Shown: positions 20,340 to 30,944, counted from the stretch's first letter. The stretch: DNA of 64,000 nucleotides from Candidatus Altimarinota bacterium (GCA_028689205.1 JAQTWP010000001.1:127216-191215); one strand, 5' to 3'. Program-made: numbers and translations. The notes: generated by a model not told the origin, from the letters alone.

Positions 20340-20455
20340 TGTCATTCCCGTGAAAACGGGAAACCAGCATAAAAATAAAATTCATTTTTTTAAAAAAATA
20401 GTTTAATATTAAAAGGTAGAAATAATACTGGATTCCCGTTTTCACGGGAATGACA
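20340..20455. repeat. MITE-like element with 28-bp palindromic ends
   Basis: The ends are near-perfect inverted repeats: TGTCATTCCCG-tgaaaa-CGGGAAACCAG on the left and CTGGATTCCCG-ttttca-CGGGAATGACA on the right, around a ~60-bp AT-rich spacer with no coding frame. It sits between pheT and the next terminator. The termini match the in-gene element at 6749. Confidence 0.85.
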
Positions 20456-20510
20456 GAAAATCTATTAATGTCATAAATAATAAAAACAAAAGAGATATAG
20501 AAATTATATA

Positions 20511-20543
20511 AAAAACAGTTAGAATTATTCTAACTGTTTTTTA
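20511..20543. terminator. Bidirectional rho-independent terminator
   Basis: AAAAAACAGTTAGAA-tta-TTCTAACTGTTTTTT, a near-perfect stem with A and T tracts on both sides, between the convergent pheT and the minus-strand gene ending at 20548. Confidence 0.88.
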
Positions 20544-20547
20544 TATT

Positions 20548-22032
20548 CTAATTGTAGTATTTCTCATGAAAAAATTCTATTTCCTTGATATATTTATTTG
20601 GCATTAGAAGTAAAATATATTCATCCCAGAATTTTTGTACTAATCTGTATGCTTGATTAATATTTCTGGCAACTCATATATTGGTTCAGGTTATTTCGAT
20701 TAAATGATTAAAAACTTTTTTAGTTTTTTCAAATTCTTCATCAATAATAATACATCTATTTTTTTGTAAAGGGTGAGACATATTTTTTTCAAATTCTTTT
20801 TCGTGGAAAATTTCTTCTACTAAATACGTAATGCAATTAATTTTTTGTAATAAAATAATTAAATTTTCTAGATTTTCTTGATCAATTTTATTTTCTCATA
20901 TTATTTCTTTATGAGTGCCAATTTTACCTGGAATATATACTTTGGAATCAATATTTAACCGTCATTTTTTTCATTGTACAAAAGAAGAATGAAGTTCATC
21001 TAGATATCATAGTTGATTAGAATAAGCTTCAATTTCATCACTACTTCCCGAATTGAATTCTCTTCAATAAATTAAATCAAGTGTTTTTTTATCAGAACTA
21101 ATTAGCTCCTTTTTACTTCTAAAATTTCAGTAATCTTTAAGATTCCTAACTACGTAATTTAATCAAACATTTTCATTCTCTTTTATTATATTATCTCATA
21201 TATATGTCAAAAAATGTCTTAATTCATGCTGTAGGGTAATAGTTGGAATAACTCAATCATCTCTTTTTTTGTTGTTCAAATCTATTCAAATGAAAGCTGG
21301 ATTATCTCGGGATGGAGTTTTGAAAAATCATCTATCTTTAGAATTATTCTCGGCAATTACACTTGGAATTCAATCTGAAGAGTTGTATGTTATTATTATA
21401 GTTCATAACAAACTTATACAATCTTTAGTATTAATATCGTTTTTTATATTTTTGATTTGATTAATATTTTTTTCATCTTGTTTAAAAAAACTTTGTATTT
21501 TAGTTTTATAATTAACTCAATTATCTCAAAAAAGCTTTTCTTCTTTTTCTTCTGGGATTATAATTTTTCAGTCTTCATCTATACTGAATTTATGTATATT
21601 TCAAGAGAATTCTCATAGATACAAAGATAAATCATATAGATAATTATCAATTCCTTCTTGTTTTATTTCAATAGATTCACTTATATTTTTATCTTCTGGT
21701 TTAATTCTATTTAAAATATTCATTCCGACCATCGTAGATTCTTCTTGACCAAACATCGGAAGTTTAATTCAAGATAATTGGGGATTATTTTTGTTATTTA
21801 CAAAATATCAAATATCTTCTCAAATAGAATTAGTTATCTTGCCTAGTGGAGTATTTATAATTTTTTCAATTAAAAATTCTCAGAATTTTTCTGGTGTTCA
21901 TTCGAATAAAATACTACTTTTTGAATAATTCCAAAGTATTATTTTATCTTGTTTTATTATAGAATCTAGAAATTCTGATGAAATCCTATAAAATTGTTTA
22001 TTTTCAAAATCTTTTTGAGGCTCAGAGTTCAT
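20548..22032 (-). CDS. Uncharacterised protein with HExxH metallopeptidase-like motif
   Basis: A 494-residue soluble protein without signal peptide. About residue 300 it has TITLQHELRHFLTYI, an exact HExxH zinc motif preceded by a hydrophobic helix start, with acidic residues ~60 positions later (GSSDEIEAYSNQ) that could supply the third ligand as in gluzincins. The rest is Asn/Lys/Glu-rich and matches no family I know. It starts three bases after the stop of the gene at 22036, so the two form an operon. A cytosolic or exported-by-other-means protease is possible; the motif alone does not prove it. Confidence 0.6.
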
Positions 22033-22035
22033 TTT

Positions 22036-22554
22036 TTAAAAAGTTGATGATACGTTTTTAATTAAAATCCTTTTATCTTCAGGGAATTTGATATTTTCTA
22101 GATATGAGATTAATTTTTCGAAAATACAATACATAGAATTACTTTTCCAGAAAAATCAATTTCATTCGAATTTCATTGGATTAAAATCTTTAAGTATTCA
22201 AGAATATGTATTCTTTTCTGGCATAATTGGAACAATTCAGGCTGTCATATATTTTACAACATCCACTCAGGTATGATTATTATCATAAATAAAAAAATCA
22301 AATCATACCAAATTATTATGATTAAGTTTTGGTACTGAAGTAATATTTGCTATATCATAATTTTCGTCAGTTCATACTACTATTGCTCAAGCTCCTATTT
22401 CAGAAATTCATTTGATAATAAAATCTCTAATTGCTTGATCTTCAATAGCTACAATTCATAAATTACACACGCTTTTTAATATTCAGAATTGAGATTTAAT
22501 ATTATTTTTAGCTGTTTGTTTTATTACACTTTGACTTGGGGAAGAATTTTCCAT
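22036..22554 (-). CDS. Hypothetical protein, 172 residues
   Basis: A small soluble protein beginning MENSSPSQSVIKQTAKNNI. The central part (ISEIGAGAIVVGTDENYD, then YMTAGIVPIMPEKNTYSGIL) reads like a Rossmann-type alpha/beta fold and recalls the C-terminal half of glycosyltransferase or two-component-like folds, but no signature is decisive. The end, KFPEDKRILIKNVSSTF, is compact. It is the first gene of a two-gene operon with the HExxH protein. Function unknown. Confidence 0.6.
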
Positions 22555-22653
22555 ATTTTTTTATTAATAAATTAGATTTTTTTTAATACACAAGTATATT
22601 AGCACTTATTAAAAGATTTTACTAATAAATAATATTGACAATTAAACCTTTAT

Positions 22654-23610
22654 ATGAACAATTTTTGGAAAGACCTTGCTTCTAGGTGAAAAATAGTAGC
22701 ACTTGCCCCTATGGATGGCTATACAGATAGTGCATATAGACAGATAGTAAAAAAAATTAATCCTGAAGTAATTTGCTTTTCAGAATTTTTTAGTGCGGAT
22801 TGAATAGTTCATTCCAAATTCCTCGCAAATTCTGTACTTCCTCATCATATTACAGAAAAACCGCTTATAATTCAGATTTTCTGAAAAGACCCAGAAATAT
22901 TCCGTAAAGCAGCTATTATTATAGAAAGCTATTGAGTTGCAGGAATTGATGTGAATATGTGATGTCCAGCCAAAAAAGTAGTCCAATCAGGACATGGTTC
23001 ATCTCTTATGATAAATGTGGATACTGCATATAGAATTATTGAAGAAATGGCAAAAGCTGTCAAAATCCCAATTTCAGTTAAAACTAGACTGGGTTATGCT
23101 GATACTGATAATCTAATTCCTTTCGCCAAATGACTAGAAAACGCTGGGGCACAATTAATAACTGTACATTGAAGAACTTTCAAACAAGCTTTCACTGGTC
23201 AAGCAGATTGGTCAATGATATACGAGCTCAAGAAAAATCTCGGAATCCCAGTAATAGGGAATTGAGATGTGGTGGATTTTGATGATGGTATGAACAAAGT
23301 AGAGAATCTTGATTGATTTATGATTGGAAGAAAAAGTTTCTGAAATCCTTGGTGTTTCCTTCCTTGAAAAATAGAACCAACTCTATGACAAAAACTTGAT
23401 ACTATGAAAGAACATGCAAAATTACTTATAGAGCTTAAATGAAGGAAATGATGTCTAGAAGCACGTAAACATTTAGCCCAATATCTACATTCTTTCCCAT
23501 GAGTAAAACATTACAGAGGCGAACTTGTAAGAGTGGAGAGCTTTGAGAATGTTGAGAAAGTTTTAGAAGAAATTAGAAATGATTTTAAAGATGGGAAAGT
23601 TTTAATTTAG
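22654..23610 (+). CDS. dus: tRNA-dihydrouridine synthase (Dus family)
   Basis: Dus enzymes reduce uridine in tRNA D-loops with FMN and NADPH. The 318-residue protein shows the TIM-barrel signatures: ALAPMDGYTDSAYRQI near residue 18, NMGCPAKKV with the catalytic Cys near residue 107, SVKTRLGY, TVHGRTFKQAFTG and the FMN-binding GNGDVVDFDDG and MIGRKSFGNPW. Conserved glycines are TGA. Which uridine is modified (DusB-like versus others) cannot be decided from the sequence alone. It is transcribed alone and converges with the gene ending at 23625. Confidence 0.93.
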
Positions 23611-23624
23611 TTTTTCAATTCTAG

Positions 23625-24206
23625 TTACTTCTTAAAACAGATATTCTTATTAAATATTTCATTGAATCAATCTGGGTCTCAAAAATCAGCATATTCTTTT
23701 GCATATTTGTGTTCTAATTCATTATTCAGAGCGTGTTTTATAGGGCACCAATATTGTTCTGTTCTTCATCAGATTTCGACTGCATATGCGAAAAGTCAGT
23801 TAACATAAGAACAATATAAGCAATTGAATTTTTGTAAAAGATTAAGGTATTTCAAGAATCTTCTATCATAAATGAAAAAATCTTTCCTTGCAGGTCTAGG
23901 AATTCAATATAGTGGGAATGCTGTGAATATATACATAGTCAGGAATAAATCTAGAACTATCGCAGGGAATATAAGTGAATATATAAATGGAACAGATAAT
24001 AAATTTCTTATATTAGCTGTAAAAATATATTTGAACAAATTAGTTTTTTTTGATTTTTGGTATTCTTTGATTTTTTGAGAAAATACTACTTTTTTATTTT
24101 GTATAAAAAAGTCATATTTTGAAGCTAAAGATTCATATTCTTTATATAAATCATTTTTTAAATTATCAATTGATTCAAGTATTTTAGCTATTCTATCCTG
24201 TTTCAT
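23625..24206 (-). CDS. Membrane-associated protein with C-terminal cysteine cluster
   Basis: The 193-residue protein has a charged helical N-terminus (residues 1-65), one or two hydrophobic segments (about residues 68-105, FIYSLIFPAIVLDLFLTMYI) and a C-terminal region with Cys residues arranged FNCLYCSYVNG, then QYWCPIKHA and a late NICF. Four cysteines could bind a metal ion. Similar small proteins of unknown function occur in other bacteria. It is a lone convergent gene downstream of dus. Function unknown. Confidence 0.65.
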
Positions 24207-24306
24207 AATTGGTATTAAATTTTAAAGTGGTTTTATTATGTAAATTTCTTGCAAAAAGTGAAATCTTTTTAAAATGAATTATATAAATTAATAATAAAGT
24301 ATAGTA

Positions 24307-24768
24307 ATGTTCGGATACAAAATATATAATAAACCAAAGAATCTAAAACTATCGAAACAAATTATAGTTTTTATTTTTGAAGAAATTAATAAAAATATTA
24401 CTAAGTCTCAGAACTGAATACTAAATATTATATTCGAGTGAGATGATATGATTAGACAATTGAATAAGAATTATAGATGAATTGATAAATCTACTGATGT
24501 TTTGAGTTTTCATTATTTTGATGATTTTGGTTCTTTGAAAAAAAGTAAAATTGCTTGAGAGATTATATTGTCTTTTGATAAAATTGAATCACAATCAAAA
24601 GAATTCGACAATACGATTGAAGAAGAATCTTATAAATTATTAGTTCATAGTATTTTGCATATTCTAGGTTTTGACCACGAAAACGATATTGATTATGAAA
24701 AAATGAAAATAATTGAAGATGAAATAATTGAAAAAATTAATAAAATACATAACATTGCTATTAAATAA
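24307..24768 (+). CDS. ybeY: Endoribonuclease YbeY
   Basis: YbeY is a zinc-dependent single-strand RNA endonuclease used in 16S rRNA 3' maturation and ribosome quality control. At 153 residues it is normal size. The zinc site HSILHILGFDHEND (H-x3-H-x5-H) near residue 117 is intact, and the upstream STDVLSFHYFDDFG and AGEIILSFDKIE strands match the family. It begins a short plus-strand run with the DUF1653 and AMMECR1 genes. Confidence 0.94.
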
Positions 24769-24779
24769 ATTTATAAAGT

Positions 24780-24986
24780 ATGAAAATCTGAAATTATAGA
24801 CATTATAAATGAAAAGATTATGAAGTAATTTGAGTATGAAAACATTCTGAAAATCTTGAAGAATTCGTTATATATAAACAACTTTATTGAGAATACTGAC
24901 TTCGGATAAGACCTAGACAAATGTTTGAAGAAAATATTATCTTGGACTGAAAAGAAATACCTAGGTTTGAATTTATTTGAAATTAA
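24780..24986 (+). CDS. DUF1653 family protein
   Basis: A 68-residue protein whose whole length fits DUF1653: NYRHYKGKDYEVIGVGKHSE, then ENLEEFVIYKQLYGEYG and IRPRQMFEENI. It is an SH3-like small beta domain of unknown role, often fused to or near nucleotide enzymes. With standard code it would be shattered by seven TGA codons, all at family glycine positions. It follows ybeY by 11 bases. Confidence 0.82.
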
Positions 24987-25004
24987 TTATTAAATAATAT
25001 ATAT

Positions 25005-25547
25005 ATGCATAAAGTAGCAAAAAAAGTCATTGAAATGTATCTTAATGAGCAAAAAATTCCCACAGTTGAAGAGCTGAATTTATTAACTCATGAGCATTCT
25101 GGAACTAAGAATATTAGTTTTGTAACTCTTTATAAAGATTGAAAAGTTATTGCTTCAAGTTGAAGAGTTAATATAAAAAAAGCAAATACGATACTTGAAT
25201 TAATAGAAAATGCTCTTTTTTGTCTCAAAGATCCTAGATTCGTAGAAGCAATCAAAAATCCTCTAGAAATTAAGAATGTAAAATTCAGAGTTGATTTGAT
25301 ATCTAATAATCAAAGGAAAGTGGTAAATAATCTTGATGAAATTGATATTTCAAAAGATGGATTAATTATTATTTGTCAGCCTTTATGAAAATTGTGAGTT
25401 ATTCTTCCTAATATGGCCAATATGGTTTCTACTCCTCAGGATTTATTTAATCTTGTATGTATGAAAGCTTGATTGGATTCAAAAGAACTAAAAGAAGATG
25501 ATTATATTCTATATTCAATTCAATCCACACAATTTAGTGATTTTTAA
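25005..25547 (+). CDS. AMMECR1-domain protein
   Basis: The 180-residue protein fits the AMMECR1 domain: GTKNISFVTLYKDGKVIASSG, a helix with ENALFCLKDPRF, then GLIIICQPLGKLGVILPNM and DLFNLVCMKAGL. The usual LRGCIG motif is replaced here. AMMECR1 often pairs with a Memo-like protein, not found nearby. It ends 1-3 bases inside the stop of the convergent L,D-transpeptidase (25544), so the two genes share their last bases. Biochemical role is unknown. Confidence 0.75.
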
Positions 25548-26434
25548 TTTTTTTCATTAGTTCAACTAATTATAATTTTTGTTCACGAAGTTATATGTTT
25601 ATATAATTCTTCTTGATAAAATCAGGGAACTCTAATACATCCGTGAGATTTTTTATTTCAGTTGACGTCTTGTCAATGATGAAGAAAAATTCATTTATAT
25701 ATATGAATAGCGTAAGGCATTGGTGATAATTCAAATTGTCTAGATTTTTTATATTTTAAATACTCACTTTTAGTTATTCTGTATATTCAGTTTGGTGAAT
25801 TTTCTCATCAAGGGATTGTTATAGTTTTTAATTCTCATGTGATTTTATCTTTTGTCCTTTTTTTATGAATTTTACTTATTTTTCCTGGAGAAACGTATGT
25901 TGCTAGGAATAATTCAGAGTCTTTATAATAAGAAAGAGCGAATTTTCAATTTCAAACTTTTGTTAGATATAAAAAATTAGAATCATTTCATATTTTATTT
26001 TTTAATTCCGGATTCTGGATTATTAATTCATCTAAATTATCAGGGAAATATTTTGTCAATTCATCGTATATTCTTGGTATTTCTAATTCATCATTAATGT
26101 ATGAATTTTTATTATCATTAATTTTTCAATTTTTTTTATATTTTGTGAGGTGCGGGTTATATTTTTTGAATATTAATTCATATTGATTAAGTCCTAGAAA
26201 TTGACTTAGCGAATTTTTTGCTGCAATTCATTTCATTTCAAGAGGAGTTCATTTCATTTCGCTTATTTTTTTCGTAAAGACTTCATTTTTTTCGATTTCC
26301 ATTTCTTCGTTTCAGCTAAGCGCTTTTTCGAATTTTTGCTTAATTATAGCTTTTGTATCTCATAGAACTGTTTTTGGTAATGCTGCTCAAATAACTGCTA
26401 ATGAACAAATCTTCAGGAATTCACGTCTATCCAT
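25544..26434 (-). CDS. L,D-transpeptidase (YkuD) with twin-arginine-like signal
   Basis: L,D-transpeptidases make 3-3 peptidoglycan cross-links through a catalytic cysteine. The catalytic signature IFLHHGQDVNG...SHGCIRVP is intact near residues 245-275, with Cys in SHGCIRVP. The 296-residue protein starts MDRREFLKICSLAVIGAALP, which has the RRxFLK form of a Tat signal followed by a hydrophobic stretch and an ALP-type cleavage region. Sec export with a basic n-region is the alternative, since no tat genes are seen here. It is the downstream-most gene of the tatD-lgt-rhomboid run, after a 40-base gap. Confidence 0.88.
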
Positions 26435-26474
26435 GTGTTTTTTTAAAAAATAGTATTAATATGTATAATGAAAT

Positions 26475-27008
26475 CTATTTTTTTGTCAAACTTGATATGT
26501 AATAAAAAATAATACCGAATATTACTCAACTTAAATGTCCTACAAAACTTATATTGGAATCAATTCAAATAAATATATTTATTGCTATAAATAATCATGC
26601 AGCCTTGTAGTCGGGGTGTTTATTTTTCCTAAGAAGTAAGAATATATAAGCCAAAAGAGCCATAGCAAATCCACTAATTCAAATCGTATTTCCACCTGAG
26701 AATACTAGAAGGCTTAGAGCTACGAAGAAAGTATTTAAAATAAAAAAAACCATATACTTTTTTCTTCATATAGTATTCTCAAGCTGATTACCGAACAAAA
26801 ATAAAAAAATAGAATTCGAAAACAAATGAATAAATCATCAATGAAGGAATTGATAAAGAATAATCTGAACCCCGAAGAATATATAATTACTACTACTAAT
26901 AAAATAATTATTCATTCAAAAATTAAGTATCGTAGGTATTATATAAGTTAAAACAGTTGCAAATGCTGATAGTCATATCAGGGTATTTGATAGCGATTTA
27001 TTATTCAT
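26475..27008 (-). CDS. Rhomboid-family intramembrane serine protease
   Basis: The 177-residue protein has six hydrophobic segments. The catalytic Ser is in GNTIGISGFAMALLAY (GxSG, near residue 113) and the His in SFVGHLSGVIFGI in the last helix; the HW-like LHGGFIHLFSNSIFLFLFG fits the family's HxxxN motif in helix 2. So the dyad is complete. Rhomboids cleave membrane-anchored substrates within the bilayer. The start lies 8 bases inside the end of lgt, indicating translational coupling. Substrates unknown; surface or pilin proteins of this cell are possible. Confidence 0.87.
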
Positions 27009-27747
27009 TTGAATTTTTATTAAAAAATAACCAAAAATATATTCATACAATAAACATTGGAATACTTAAAATTTGTCCCATAGTAAGCCAATTAAATATG
27101 TATCAGAGTTGAATATCCGGAACTCTTATGAATTCAATTAAAAATCTGAATACAGCATAAAAAGTTAAAAAAGCTCATGAAGTTTCACCTGGAGTCTTAG
27201 ATTTTTTAAAAATATAATTTAATATAAAATATAGTACTAACCCTTCTAATAAAGCCTCTAGAAGTGGAGAAGGGAAGTATTTCGCTCAATCTTTCTCAAC
27301 TGCTAAGAATCATGAATAAGTTCTACCTAATAATTCTTTATTGAGATAATTACCAATTCTTCCTAGTCAGAGTCAGATTGGAAGAATTGTAACTATATTA
27401 TCGGTAATTTTCAGATAACTTTTCTTGTATTTCTTAGCGAAAAAATACATAGCAATAATTACTCAAATCGCTCACCCATGAAAGCTCATTCATCATTTCC
27501 ATACTGCGAATAATTGGCTTGGATTAGATAAATAATAACTAAAATCATAGAATAATATATATCCAAGCCTTCAACCAAGAATTACGCCAAAAAATATATA
27601 AGTAACTAAACTATCAAGCTCTGTTTCTGCTAAGAATTTCCTTCTTTTTAATATCAAATACCCGAAAATAAAACCCATAGCGTACATAAGTCAGTAATAA
27701 CTAGGTGCTATCTGGATTCAGAATAATGTTATATCGAATATTTTCAT
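27001..27747 (-). CDS. lgt: Prolipoprotein diacylglyceryl transferase
   Basis: Lgt moves diacylglycerol from phosphatidylglycerol to the lipobox cysteine of prolipoproteins. The 248-residue protein has seven membrane segments and the signature GGMSFHGGAIG near residue 92 followed by PIGLGLGRIGNYLNKELLG near residue 133, with the essential His and Arg. The N-terminal SYYGLMYAMGFIFGY also fits. It starts two bases after the tatD stop and overlaps the rhomboid gene by 8 bases. Confidence 0.94.
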
Positions 27748-27749
27748 AT

Positions 27750-28550
27750 TTAATCTGTTATTCAATAAAATCTTAAACTATTCTCATATATAGTATTTTC
27801 TACCAATTCTGGAGTTTCAGTTCGAAGCTCTTTTATTTTATCAAGGACGAATTTGACATAACCTGAAGTATTAAGTTTTCATCTGTAAGGAACTGGTGCT
27901 AGATATGGAGCATCTGTTTCTACTAATATTCTCGCAAGTGGAATGTTTGGAACTGTTTCTTGTACTGATAAAGCATTTTTGAATGTTACAATTCCACTGA
28001 ATCAAAAGTATATTTTATCGCTTAAATTCAAATATTTCGCTGCGATTTCTGGACTTCAAGTATAGCAATGAATCACGATATTATTTGCAAAATTTGCCTT
28101 AGATAGAATTTCATAAGCATCATCCCAAGCATCACGAATATGAACAATGATGGGTAAATTGAATTTTTCAGCCAGTTTAATATTTTCGATAAATACTCTT
28201 TTCTGGATTTCTTTCTCTTCTTCAATTTTCTCTTGATTTAGATGAAAATAATCCAATCAAACCTCTCATATTCATACAATATATTTTCTATTTTCCATAA
28301 TTTGAGTTTCAACTTTTGCAATCTCTTCTTCAAGATTAGCTATCTGAGGAGATTCTATAGGATGAGTTATTCCAGCAACCACGAAAAACTCCGAATGTTT
28401 TCTAGCTATTACAAGAGCATTTTCTGTAGATTCAAAATCAGAACCGATAAGAGTTGAATATTTCACTCCTAGTTCTTCCATAGTTTTCAACTCATTTTCT
28501 ATATTGTCATAGTCATCGAATTGCAGATGTGAGTGTGTGTCGAATATCAT
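27750..28550 (-). CDS. tatD: TatD-family metal-dependent hydrolase
   Basis: TatD proteins are TIM-barrel nucleases acting on DNA 3' ends and related substrates. The 266-residue protein starts [15 protein letters not shown] with the HxH metal pair, has the Glu ligand in GEVGLDYFHLN near residue 95, then [27 protein letters not shown] and the last Asp in [18 protein letters not shown]. An alternative upstream ATG would add 14 residues before this motif and is disfavoured. It heads the tatD-lgt-rhomboid run. Confidence 0.94.
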
Positions 28551-28683
28551 AAAATTTATAATTATAGTATTATATATGAAAGTATAATCCATAAAAATAT
28601 AATTAAAATATCAATATACGGGTATAACTTTCAAATTATTACTTTCTTTTTATTAAAAAATATTTTCTTTGAATATAAGTATA

Positions 28684-28701
28684 ATCCTATTGATATAGGA
28701 T
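28684..28701. repeat. Short perfect palindrome, operator-like
   Basis: ATCCTAT-tgat-ATAGGAT, seven-base arms around four bases, in front of the possible small membrane ORF at 28716. It has the size of a dimeric repressor site or a short hairpin. No regulator can be assigned. Confidence 0.4.
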
Positions 28702-28715
28702 AAATTATGTAAGTA

Positions 28716-28877
28716 TTGATTAATGAAATTATAAATAATCAACTTGTTCATTGGATAATAACTTCATTTTTTACAATAGCTGTTATTATATTTATAAATA
28801 CGGAAATTGGATTAAATAATATTATCAAGTCGAAGATAGAGTGAATAATACAAAATTTTAATCAATTTTCTTTATAA
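28716..28877 (+). CDS. Possible small single-helix membrane protein
   Basis: A 53-codon frame starting at TTG with one hydrophobic segment (HWIITSFFTIAVIIFI) and a polar tail with one TGA-glycine. It has no ATG, no ribosome-binding motif and no known relatives visible, but it is the only frame of this kind in the intergenic region and lies 15 bases after the palindrome. Could be noise. Confidence 0.22.
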
Positions 28878-29023
28878 TATTGTAATACTCTTATTATTAA
28901 CAATAATACAAATGAGATTATTATCCATATTAAAAAATTATATTTCATAACTTTTAATTAATTTAAACTACTTGATATTATCCATTTTTCATTAAAATAA
29001 AAGAAAAATTAAAACATTATGAA

Positions 29024-29665
29024 ATGAAAAAAGTAAAAGAGTCAGAAGAGATATTTGAACTAATTTATACTAATTCCAAAAAAATCAAGACAGAACTTAA
29101 TTATTCTACCCCCTTTCAGTTTCTTATTGCTGTCATAATGTCAGCTCAAACAACTGATAAACAAGTTAATATAGCTACAAAAGATTTTTTTGAAAAAGTT
29201 AAAATTCCTGAGGATTTAGTTACTTGGAAACTTGAAGATATTGAAAAATATTTCAAATCACTTAATTATTATAAAACTAAATCAAAATCAATTCTAGCTA
29301 CAGCAAAATTGTTAACTAAAGATTATAAATCAATAATTCCAAACAGCTTAGAAGAAATTCAAAAACTTCCTTGAGTTGGAATTAAGACTGCAAAAGTTGT
29401 TCTCTGAGTATTATATGATGCGCCATATATCTGAGTTGATACTCATGTCCACAGAATTTGTAATCGTATAGGAATTTGTACAACTAAAACTCCCGAAGAA
29501 ACCGATAAATTCCTAGAAATTAATATTAGTACAGAAACAAAAAGAAAAGTCCATCATGCTCTCGTTCTTTTCTGAAGATATACTTGTACCGCGAGAAATC
29601 CGAAGTGTGAGAGTTGTTTTCTTAATAATACTTGTGAATATTATAAAAGTTTGAAAAGTATATAA
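29024..29665 (+). CDS. nth: Endonuclease III (DNA glycosylase/AP lyase)
   Basis: Nth removes oxidised pyrimidines and nicks the abasic site. The 213-residue protein has the HhH motif with catalytic Lys (EIQKLPGVGIKTAKVVLG near residue 115), the catalytic Asp in IGVDTHVHRICNRIG, and the 4Fe-4S cluster CTARNPKCESCFLNNTC at the C-terminus (C-x6-C-x2-C-x5-C). The ATG at 29019 would hit a stop in the same frame after four codons, so the start is 29024. Confidence 0.95.
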
Positions 29666-29674
29666 AAAAATAAT

Positions 29675-30259
29675 TTATTGTTTCACGCAATACAAAAGTG
29701 CTATATTACGAGGACGAGTCTCAGTTCATCAATTTACTCTAACAGCATTAAATCATTGATCTGTCATTGTTCATAAATCACCAGAGGAAGGATAAACTCA
29801 TGCTGTATGTCACATAGTTCATATTCTAGTATATAGAGAATGGCTGTGATTTTTAAATTCATCAGTCTGATAACTTCATAATGTTCTAAGTCCATCTGGA
29901 TCTCAACTTCAAGTAGAAATTAAATTGTCTCAATTTTCAAAACTATTCATTCATCTAACAAATGTTCATCTTAAATCTAAGGCGTTTATTCATCATCAAA
30001 CCATTGGAATAGAATTTCAATTTGCAGGAATCCATCAAGTTGGACAGCCTGTTCAATTAAAAGCCATGACTCATCAAGTTGGAACAGTAACTCATCAATT
30101 AATAGCATTAATTACTTGATTAAATTTGTCAGCAGTTAATTTCTCTCAAGAAATTACGTTTGATATTGCAGCATAAGTTAAAGTAGTAATTAGTATAGCA
30201 AGAGAAAATCATACTCAGGCTATAATACCTTTTGAAAATATTTGTTTTGTATTTTTCAT
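29675..30259 (-). CDS. Surface protein with phage tail-collar-like domain
   Basis: A 194-residue protein with an N-terminal hydrophobic helix (about residues 12-32) and a C-terminal tail-collar domain: GGVMAFNGTGCPTGWIPANG, then LDLRGTFVRGMNS and the closing ETRPRNIALLYCVK. In phages this module sits at tail-fibre tips; in bacteria it appears in secreted microcystin-dependent-type proteins. Glycine-rich with TGATGATGA runs. It is single-gene, with the poly-A promoter at 30293-30325 only 34 bases upstream. Together with the proteins at 5394 and 15740 it forms a set of anchored surface proteins with different tips. Confidence 0.82.
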
Positions 30260-30292
30260 AGATTATTTGTTTAATGATAAAAATTCATATAA

Positions 30293-30325
30293 AGTATACA
30301 CGTTTTTTTTTTTTTTTTGAAAAGT
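30293..30325 (-). promoter_or_regulatory. Promoter with 16-nt poly-A tract (candidate phase-variable)
   Basis: Minus strand: AAAACTTTTC, a run of 16 A (30318-30303), CGTG, then TATACTTTA (from 30298), 34 bases before the ATG at 30259. The block matches the one upstream of the pilin/FISUMP gene (7705-7738) except for tract length and one or two bases. Confidence 0.62.
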
Positions 30326-30404
30326 TTTTTTAATATTTCAAATATTATAAAAGTTTGAAATAAATTATATTTATCTATAATAATTCCACTTAACCAAATT
30401 ATAT

Positions 30405-30938
30405 ATGGATATTACAAAAAGACCTTCAAAAGATGAATATTATCTTAGTATTGCAGAAGAAGTTGCATCTCGTAGTACTTGCTACAGAACTAGACAAGGC
30501 TCACTTATTGTAAAAGACGACCAAATAATTTCTACTTGATATGTTGGAGCTCCAAGACTTACTAAGGATTGTTTCGAAAGAGGGAATTGCCTTAGAAATA
30601 TTCTTAATGTTCCCGCATGAGAGAGATATGAATTATGTAGATCAGTTCATGCAGAACAGAATGCAATTATAAACGCAGCGAGAGCATGAGTTAACCTTTT
30701 TGGTGCTACACTTTATCATTATTCTTGTAGACTTGATTCTGAATGAAATGTAATTAAACAATCTGCACTTCCATGTTTCATCTGTAAAAAAATGTTAATT
30801 AATGCATGAATCAAATTCTATATTTGATATGATTCAACTTGAATAAAACATGTATATGATGTAGAAAAATGGGCTCAAGACTGGCAAGAGAAAGATATGG
30901 TAGATGATGAAATTAAATATTGAGAAATTAAAAAATAA
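30405..30938 (+). CDS. Deoxycytidylate (dCMP) deaminase
   Basis: Zinc enzyme converting dCMP to dUMP for dTMP synthesis; ComEB-type. The 177-residue protein has the cytidine-deaminase zinc site: SVHAEQNAI (His and catalytic Glu, near residue 84) and LPCFICKKML (two Cys, near residue 128). The N-terminal KRPSKDEYYLSIAEEVASRS is typical. A palindromic repeat and then the kinase-like gene follow on the same strand 64 bases later. Confidence 0.92.
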
Positions 30939-30944
30939 ATAATA

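Larger units (their letters stand above)
28551..29023. other. Intergenic region upstream of nth
   Basis: The 473-bp stretch between divergent tatD and nth has a palindrome at 28684-28701 and one weak small ORF (28716-28877). Otherwise nothing is recognisable. Confidence 0.5.

Noticed and set aside
15740-30259. Prophage suggested by S74 and tail-collar domains
   Set aside because: No capsid, terminase, portal, integrase or lysis genes lie nearby, and both proteins have N-terminal membrane anchors, so they are read as cell-surface proteins.
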